Positions 57,350 to 64,000 of a DNA stretch of 64,000 bases are shown here, one piece after another. Positions within the stretch are counted from its first letter, which is position 1; each line of letters starts with the position of its first letter. The DNA is from Solenopsis invicta (lineage: Eukaryota > Arthropoda > Insecta > Hymenoptera > Formicidae). The notes under the pieces were generated by a model, which saw only the letters and a program-made list of their open reading frames with translations, ran no database searches and was not told the origin of the DNA. The translations under genes and the position numbers were made by a program. The stretch lies in NCBI RefSeq assembly GCF_016802725.1, contig NC_052675.1, positions 7,155,622-7,219,621 on the forward strand. Reading direction: 5' to 3'.

Positions 57350-57489
57350 TATTTAAAGATTTGAGATATAAATATTTTTACAAATATTTAAAAAACAATT
57401 TGATTCTTTATATAAAGTTTTACCAAGCTGAATGTGTAATATTTCACACAACAATATTTCTACACTATAATTTAGAAATAATTGTGCAT
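57350..57489. repeat. Right arm of the palindromic repeat split by Copia-2
   Basis: Reverse complement of 34331-34460, at about 85% by eye. Confidence 0.6.
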
Positions 57490-57500
57490 AAAGTTTGATT

Positions 57501-57600
57501 TGTAATAGCCGTTACCGTAAGAAATTCACCAATCATAGTCAATTATTCTTCTATAAATCGACCACGATTGGCCAACTTTTTACGGTTACGGTTATTATAA
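57501..57600. repeat. 100-bp hairpin repeat
   Basis: TGTAATAGCCGTTACCGTAA at the left pairs with TTACGGTTACGGTTATTATA at the right, continuing through CCAATCATAGTC/GACCACGATTGG. Probable MITE; no TSD resolved. Confidence 0.55.
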
Positions 57601-58239
57601 ACCAACTTCAATTAATAGAAAATGTAGGGTTATTGTACGCTCTGGGTAATTATACGCTTCGTGGTTTGGTATCTTCCCAATGAATAAAGATTATATCACG
57701 ACGATATTTGTAAGCTAAAGGTATTTTTTTAGAACCATACGTTATATCATTTAAAAACGTAGTTAATTAAAAAAATAAGAAAAAGCAAAATCATGATTTT
57801 TGTTGCAATTTCGGCGTTTAGAAAATAAGGCAATAAGTCCGTATTTTTATTTTATTTATTTAATCTTGTTATACCTAACAAAAGTACGTTTTTTCCTGCG
57901 TTTTTTAAGTACGTTGTTTCCTGCGTTATTGTTTATTAAATTTAATTAAATAGTCATCAAATAATTGTTTTTTCATCAAATCAAGTCTGCCGTACACAAT
58001 TTTACGCATCCATCTTGAAAGGCGTGAGACCACGTGAGACCAACTATAGTACCACTAGTACAGTGTAGTGCAGTGTAATGCAGCTAAAATAATGGACTAT
58101 AACCTCATTTTTCCTCTTCGTACATTTATCCAACCGCGTGTACAATTACCTAAAACGCCAGAAATTTTTTCGTTTATCCACTTGCATCTTTTTGCTGAAT
58201 ATAGCATTACCAAATGAAAAATGGTTCAATCCCATACAG

Positions 58240-58390
58240 CACTGAAAATTCCAGCAACGTTGCAATGTTGCAGATTGCAATGCAATATTATAGAGACATT
58301 GCAGAAACATAAATTAACAATACGCCTGCAACATCGCATGGCATATGCCAGTAATATTCCGGAAACATTGCAATATCATAATTTTTTAAT
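58240..58390. repeat. ATTGCA/TTGCAAT motif-rich block
   Basis: Short motifs such as AACATTGC, GTTGCAATG and ATTGCAGA recur every 10-25 bases here. Equivalent blocks lie at about 60890-61210 around the palindrome axis and at 62105-62235. Confidence 0.5.
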
Positions 58391-59106
58391 AAAGTAATGG
58401 CAATAAAGAGCCAAAGCAGAATATTTGCGTATAATAATATATTAATTTAACTCATCCATAATTATTCATCCGCATTTAGCAAACTAAGGTTGGGCGACGC
58501 CCAATTACTAAATTTTCCGCTGAATCTCTACATTCCCTAAGACTACAACCATCTATATATCGACTGTAAATCGATTCATCTAAGTCAGGCTTTCAAAGTT
58601 GACTGCAAATCAATTTTGCATAGACGTCTGCACACATTCTTCAAATGTTGACTCTAAGACGTCTAGAAAAAGGCATGCAGTCCCGTGCTGTGTGCATCAT
58701 AGTATTATTAAGAAACATAAATATTTATATCAATAGACGAAATAGGTCCATATAAAAAAGAAACCTTGATCTACAGCCCAATGAACAAACAATATTTTTT
58801 AATTGTTTTTTTTTAATAAAAATTTTTTTATATTTAATTTATTTATTGTATTATATTGATATATATTTTCTAATTGCATCTTATTTAAACAAACAACAGA
58901 AAAGTTATTCCAGATGCTATTCTGCATTTGCAAAAAAACTATAATTTTATATTTATTTATATAAATATTGTGCTTTAATTATACATACTATATTTCATTT
59001 TTTCGATAACATGTATTGACCTGATCTACCAGTTATATACACATATCAGCATAAAGTGTTCATAGGTTATCATGAGGAATCAGTTTGCAGCGATTACGGA
59101 GGTCAA

Positions 59107-60713
59107 CCCTTACGAAAATGAACTATTGGAAAGCCAATAATCACTATTGACTTACAATAATGATTATTCATTCTCTAATAGTGATTATGTAGCATCCAAT
59201 AATTGAATTATTCGCAATAATCATTTCCTAATAGTTTTTGAATGAGTGATTGTTGATTTCATAATGAGATTATTTGCAATAATCATTCGCCAATAGTTCT
59301 TTTATGGAATAATTATTGATTTCATAATCAGGTTATTTTCAATAACTATTGCTCAATAGTTTTTAACTGTAGTGATTATTAATTACAAATCAGATTGTTT
59401 GCAATAATCATTCCCCAGTAGTTCTCTTATGAAATGATTATCGATTCCATTAATCAAATTATTTTCAATAATCACCAGCACACTACTTTTAATAATAAAT
59501 ATATAAATGATTATTAGTCGATAAATAATTAGTAGATTATTATGATATGATAGATATGTATATAGGTAAAACGGTTTTTATACGTTTGTGCAATTTACGT
59601 TTATAATAATCGTTCTTATTACGTATATATAATACGGAACATATTTTATACGTTGAAAAATGGTTTTTAAAATGCCCGAATTGTATTTACGTTTAGAAAT
59701 ACGTATAGAAATACTATCAGATACTATCATATACTAATTAAATAAACGTTTCTTAAATACGTTTATGATTTGTAAAATTTGTCTCTTTAAATAACGTATC
59801 AAAAATAAGATTTAATATCCAGGTATAATATACTTTTTAAATATGTTAATAAAAGTTTGAGCGTAAATTATATTTATACGTTTTCATTGCAGCAATATTT
59901 AAACAAATAATAAACGTATTTTATACTACATTCGATATAGCTAATTAAAGGTTTATTAAAAACGTATATTATTTATGAAATGAAAAACATTTATAAATCA
60001 TTTTGAAAATACTAAATACAGTTAAAATCCAAGACATTCAATTATTAATAGTTATTTTACACGTAAAAACATATTACAGTGCTTTCAAAAATCGAGCGAT
60101 TTGCTTTGGTTTTGAGTCTCAAAGCTTCTTCGCGACGCCAGTCTTCGCGCCTTTACGGCTTGAGCGGCTTCCGCTAGATGGCCACGCCGCGGGGAATCTT
60201 TTCGTGAGTCGAATGCGGCCACAGGCGTTATATCTAGGCGCCACCGCAACCGTCTTTCTAAATCGCACTTTAATGAAATTTTTGGAACTGATTATTGTAA
60301 CCTCCAAAAGAATATTTGCTCACTTTTTTTTCAACTATGACGTGTATGTGGAACGCTGTTCCACATAAAATTTTATATTTTTACATGTAAATATCAATTT
60401 GTATTGTTATTAAATTTTGTACGTAAATGTTTAATTCAGATTTAATTTGTTCTTAATCTTTTTGAACGAAAAGGAAGAAATATTTTCTTGGAAACTTTAA
60501 TTTATTACGTTTTTATTTAATTTAAAATTATTGATTTATCAATACGTATTTTATACGACTATATGATTGTAGTGACTATTTGGCTCAAATAATTTTTCAA
60601 TAGTTCTGTGTAATAATTCGCCCCAATAATCCGCAAAAAGCTATGACGAATAATCCAATAGTTTTATTAATAGCTTTACTAATAGTTATAATAGTCCATT
60701 TCCGTCGTAAGGG
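59107..60713. mobile_element. Non-autonomous DNA element, 1607 bp, CCCTTACG ends
   Basis: Starts CCCTTACGAAAATGAACTATT and ends AATAGTCCATTTCCGTCGTAAGGG. The palindrome's other arm reads across the site, which supports an insertion, possibly with an AA duplication. The left part has 4-5 imperfect tandem units of about 76 bp (AATAATCATT...AATAGTTCTT, 59180-59490). The right part (60080-60560) is shared with 63410-63830. No coding domain. Confidence 0.6.
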
Positions 60714-62249
60714 AAGCAACGTTCACCGGAGTCGCAACTTGAATGGGCGACCGCTTGGAAATTTCCGAAAAAATATTTCCGAGATTTTCTTTGCAAAAAA
60801 TGTTTTTTAAAATGTTACACAAATGTTGTTTTGTTTATTGAAATTATGTAACGTAATAATATTTATGTGAATATTTTGGACAAATAGGATGCTTCAATGC
60901 AATATTTCAAAAAGCGGACATCTTAATGTTGCTGCAATCTTCCAGCAATGTTGCAGCAATGTTTTGCAATCAAAATGCAATATTACAAAGTTTCAATAAA
61001 ATCATTCTACAATGTTCCTGCAATCTCTCTATGCTGTATGGGATATAACAACCCATACAGCACAAAGACATTGCAGGAACATTGCAGAATGATTTCATTG
61101 AAACATTGTAATATTGCATTTTGATTGCGAAACATTGCTGCAACATTGCTGAAAGATTGCAGGAAACATTAAGATATCCGCTTTTTGAAATATTGCATTG
61201 AAACATCCCAGCAACAATGTTATAAATTTTTCCAAAATATTCACATAAATATTATTACACATCATAATTTCAATAAACAAAACAATACTTGTATAACATT
61301 TTAAAAAACATTTTTTGCAAAAAAAATTTTGAGAATATTTTTTCGGAAATTTCAAAGCGGTCACCTATCCAAGTCGCGACTCCGGTGAACGTTGCTTGAC
61401 TTTCGTGATCGCTGCAAATTGATCCCTCATGATGACCTGTGAACACTTTATGCTGATATGTATAACTGGTAGATCAGGTCAATATACGTTATCGAAAAAA
61501 TGAAATATGTATAATCAAAGCACAATATTTATATAAACAAATATAAAATTATAGTTTTTTTGCAAATGCAGAATAGCATCTAGAATAACTTTTTTGTTGT
61601 TTGTTTAAATAAGATGCAATTAGAAAATATATATCAATATAATACAATAAATAAATTAAATATAAAAAAAATTTTATTAAAAAAACAATTAAAAGATATT
61701 GTTTTTTCATTGGGCTGTAGATCAAGGTTTCTTTATATATGGACCTATTTCGTCTATTGATATAAATATTTATGTTTCTTAACAATACTATGATGCACAC
61801 AGCACGACGGGACTGCATGCCTTTTCTTAGACGTCTTAGAGTCAACATTTGAAGGATGTCTGCAGACGTCTATGCAAAGTCGATTTGCAGTCAACTTTAG
61901 AAGCCTGACTTGGATGAGTCGACTTACAGTCGATATATGGACGGTTGTAGTCTTAGGGAATGTAGAGATTCAGCGGAAAATTTAGTAATGTCGCCCGACC
62001 TTAGTTTGCTAAATGCGGATGAATAATTATGGATAAATTAAATTAATATATTATTATGCGCGAATATTTTGCTTTGGTTCTTTATTGCCACTACTTTATT
62101 AAAAAATTATGATATTGCAATGTTTCCGGAATATTACTGGCATATGCAATGCAATGTTGCAGGCATATTGTTAATTTATGTTTTTGCAATGTCTCTGTAA
62201 TATTGCATTGCAATTGCTGCAATGTTGCTGGAATTTTCTGTGCTGTATG

Positions 62250-62630
62250 GAAATACATAATGATAAAAAATGTTTAAAGTTTCTATTTCTGTACTCGTAT
62301 CGATTTCAACTTCAAAAATCACTTCACTGTGATAAATTTCTCTTAAGTGCGTGCAATTTACCTACTTTCCCCTACGTTGCAAGCCTGATTAAAAAAATGT
62401 GCGTGATCCACTCGATCGATAAGTTTTGTAGATACATGTGTATGCCATCTTTATCTATTGGATCGCGTCTGCCACTGCCAGCCCCTGGTAGTGTCCGGGT
62501 ATGCACATAGGGAAAAGTAGGTAAATTACACCTAAGGAAAATTTATCGCAATAAAGATTTTTAAAGTTGAAATCGATATGAGTACAGAAATAGAAACTTT
62601 AAACGTTTTTTTATCATTTTGTATTGTCAT
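62250..62630. mobile_element. MITE of about 380 bp in the right palindrome arm
   Basis: Long inverted arms (GTTTAAAGTTTCTATTTCTG, ATCGATTTCAAC) meet around 62440. The left palindrome arm lacks the segment. The short ORF here is not supported. Confidence 0.65.
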
Positions 62631-63092
62631 ATTAAACAATTTTTCATTTAGTAATGCTATATTCAGCAAAAAGAGGCAAGTGAATAAACGAAAAAATTTT
62701 TAGCGCCTTAGGTAACTGTACTACGCGCGGTTGGATAAATGTACGCGGAGGAAAAATGAGGTTATAGTCCATTCTTTTAGCTACACTACACTGCATTACA
62801 CTGTACTAGTGGCACTATAATTGATCTCACGTGGTTTCACACCTTTCAAGATGGATGCGTAAAATTGTCCACGGCGGACTTGATTTGATAAAAAAAACAA
62901 TTACTTGATGACTATTTAATTAAATTTAATAAACAATAGCTCAAAGAACGCAGGAAAAACGTACTTTTGTTAGGTATAACAAGATTAAATGAATAAAGTA
63001 AAAATACGGACTTATTGTCTTATTTTCTGTACGCCGAAATCGCAACAAAAATCATGATTTTGCTTTTACTTATTTTTTCAATTAATTGCGTT

Positions 63093-63409
63093 TTTAAATG
63101 ATCCCAGAAAACATTTTGCGCGTAAATATCTAACTCGCAATACGGCTCGCACGCAAATACGGCTCATATTGCGCAAGCAAAACCCTATCCCAGTGCGTCT
63201 TTATCACAGCGCTAGCAAAACACTAGCACACTTTGTGCGCAACTTCAATAAGCGATATGCACGCAAAACGCTAGCACACTTTGCGCGCGATCTTAATAAG
63301 CGATACCCTGCCAAAAATATGCTATTAAAACCGATTTAAAGAAAGGTAATCCGAATCGATCGAGATTTCTGCACCGAAAATACGGTATTAAGACCGATTA
63401 AAAAATAAG
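63093..63409. repeat. Spacer with two tandem units of about 62 bp
   Basis: CTAGCACACTTTGTGCGCAA and CTAGCACACTTTGCGCGCGA head two units at about 63197-63308, each followed by AATAAGCGATA. Otherwise no feature. Confidence 0.5.
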
Positions 63410-63830
63410 ATTCAAATCCAGATAGATTTATTAAAACAGAATACATTAATGTAAACGTAATAAATGTTTAGTTTACAAAAAAAATATTTCTTGTATCCTT
63501 TTCGTTAAAAAAGATTTAAAAAAAGATTAAATTTGAATTAAACATTTAATTAGTGTACCAGATTAAATAACAATACAAATTGTTATTTACATGTAAAAAT
63601 ATAAAATTTTATGTGGAACAGCGTTTTACACACACGCCATGTTTGAAAAGAATGAAAGCGAGTATTCGTCTCGAGGTTACAAAAAGCAGCTCCTAAAAAT
63701 GTCACTAAAGTATGAGCTGACGAGTCGGCGGTGGTAGCGCCTAGATACAACGCCTGTGACCGCACTCAACTCACGAGAAAATCTCATGCGGCGTGGCCGC
63801 CTAGCAGTGGCGTTAGCACTCACTTGTTAA
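63410..63830 (-). repeat. Inverted copy of the inner part of element 59107-60713
   Basis: The reverse complement matches 60080-60560 (GCTGTTCCACATAAAATTTT, CACAGGCGTT, CTAGGCGC). The ORFs in both copies are not conserved in detail, so a protein is unlikely. Confidence 0.55.
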
Positions 63831-64000
63831 ATCCATTTCAATCTAAAATTACAGAATTTTACAAGAAACATCTTTCGATTTATTCGTTTCGACGCAAATA
63901 CACGAAAAAAACATCAGCAAATCGATAAAGCAGCACCTATACATGACTTATGATCAATGCTCAATTCAAATTTGCAAAAATACTATCCGCCAACTGAAAA
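63831..64000. other. Unassigned right edge
   Basis: AT-rich sequence with no feature I can support. Confidence 0.5.

Larger units (their letters stand above)
57746..63092. repeat. Giant palindrome, 5.3 kb
   Basis: Sequence from 57746 outwards is mirrored by the reverse complement ending at 63092 (ATCATTTAAAAACG ends). The axis is near 61050, where TGCTGTATGGGAT faces AACCCATACAGCA. Arms match through AT-rich, non-coding sequence. The left arm carries an insert at 59107-60713 and the right arm one at about 62250-62630; without them each arm is roughly 1.7 kb. No transposase is seen. Confidence 0.75.

Noticed and set aside
58240..58390. A hairpin RNA gene in the ATTGCA-rich block
   Set aside because: The pairing is part of the giant palindrome and no compact miRNA-like hairpin stands out.
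59180..59490. Possible CRISPR-like repeat array
   Set aside because: Units are imperfect and adjacent without unique spacers, and the setting is eukaryotic; this is a tandem minisatellite.
60003..60368. 121-codon ORF in the element at 59107-60713
   Set aside because: The inverted copy at 63583-63765 does not keep the frame throughout; no known domain.

Overview
The window looks like a transposable-element graveyard from an arthropod genome. An insect is likely, and the element mix (mariner families, BEL/Pao, short-leader Copia, long hairpin MITEs) fits an ant or other hymenopteran; that assignment is inference. Every recognisable coding region belongs to a mobile element. I see no host gene, tRNA, rRNA or CRISPR array. 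AT-rich background alternates with GC-rich retroelement sequence. Most insertions could be ordered because target-site duplications (TSDs) and interrupted frames are visible.

Region 1 (1-11737, mostly minus strand). A Gypsy-like gag and 5' LTR run off the left edge (1-1927). Next is a decayed BEL/Pao gag-pol (2216-10126), broken by a mariner (3804-5120), a 1.4-kb long-inverted-repeat element (7826-9265) and a Harbinger-type MITE (9302-9483).

Region 2 (11738-33275). One plus-strand LINE is split by large insertions: Copia-1 (12198-21316), which carries a perfect-hairpin MITE in one LTR and a young Gypsy-1 (16668-21291) in the other; a 9.57-kb two-gene CMC/CACTA-like DNA transposon (21476-31045), itself carrying a mariner and a solo LTR; and a GC-rich LTR-like insert (31915-32839).

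Region 3 (34466-57211). A second Copia is stretched to 22.7 kb by nesting but still has both LTRs and a TTAGA TSD. Inside it are a piggyBac-like MITE, a solo LTR (T+), an opposite copy of the same LTR (T-) inserted within T+, a palindromic Tc1-like element and a mariner inside T-, and a nearly intact Gypsy-2 (47017-56169) inside T+. Gypsy-2 has gag, pol, an unknown third ORF and a head-to-head duplicated mariner-like element in its 5' LTR.

Region 4 (57212-64000). No recognisable genes: small MITEs, a 5.3-kb palindrome (57746-63092) with its own insertions, and dispersed repeats.

The most notable items are Gypsy-2 (gag start codon on the LTR/primer-binding-site junction, a strong -1 frameshift signal, ORF3), the snapback DD41D element, the two-gene transposon with a spliced DUF4806-like partner, and the opposed solo LTRs that make a giant inverted repeat.
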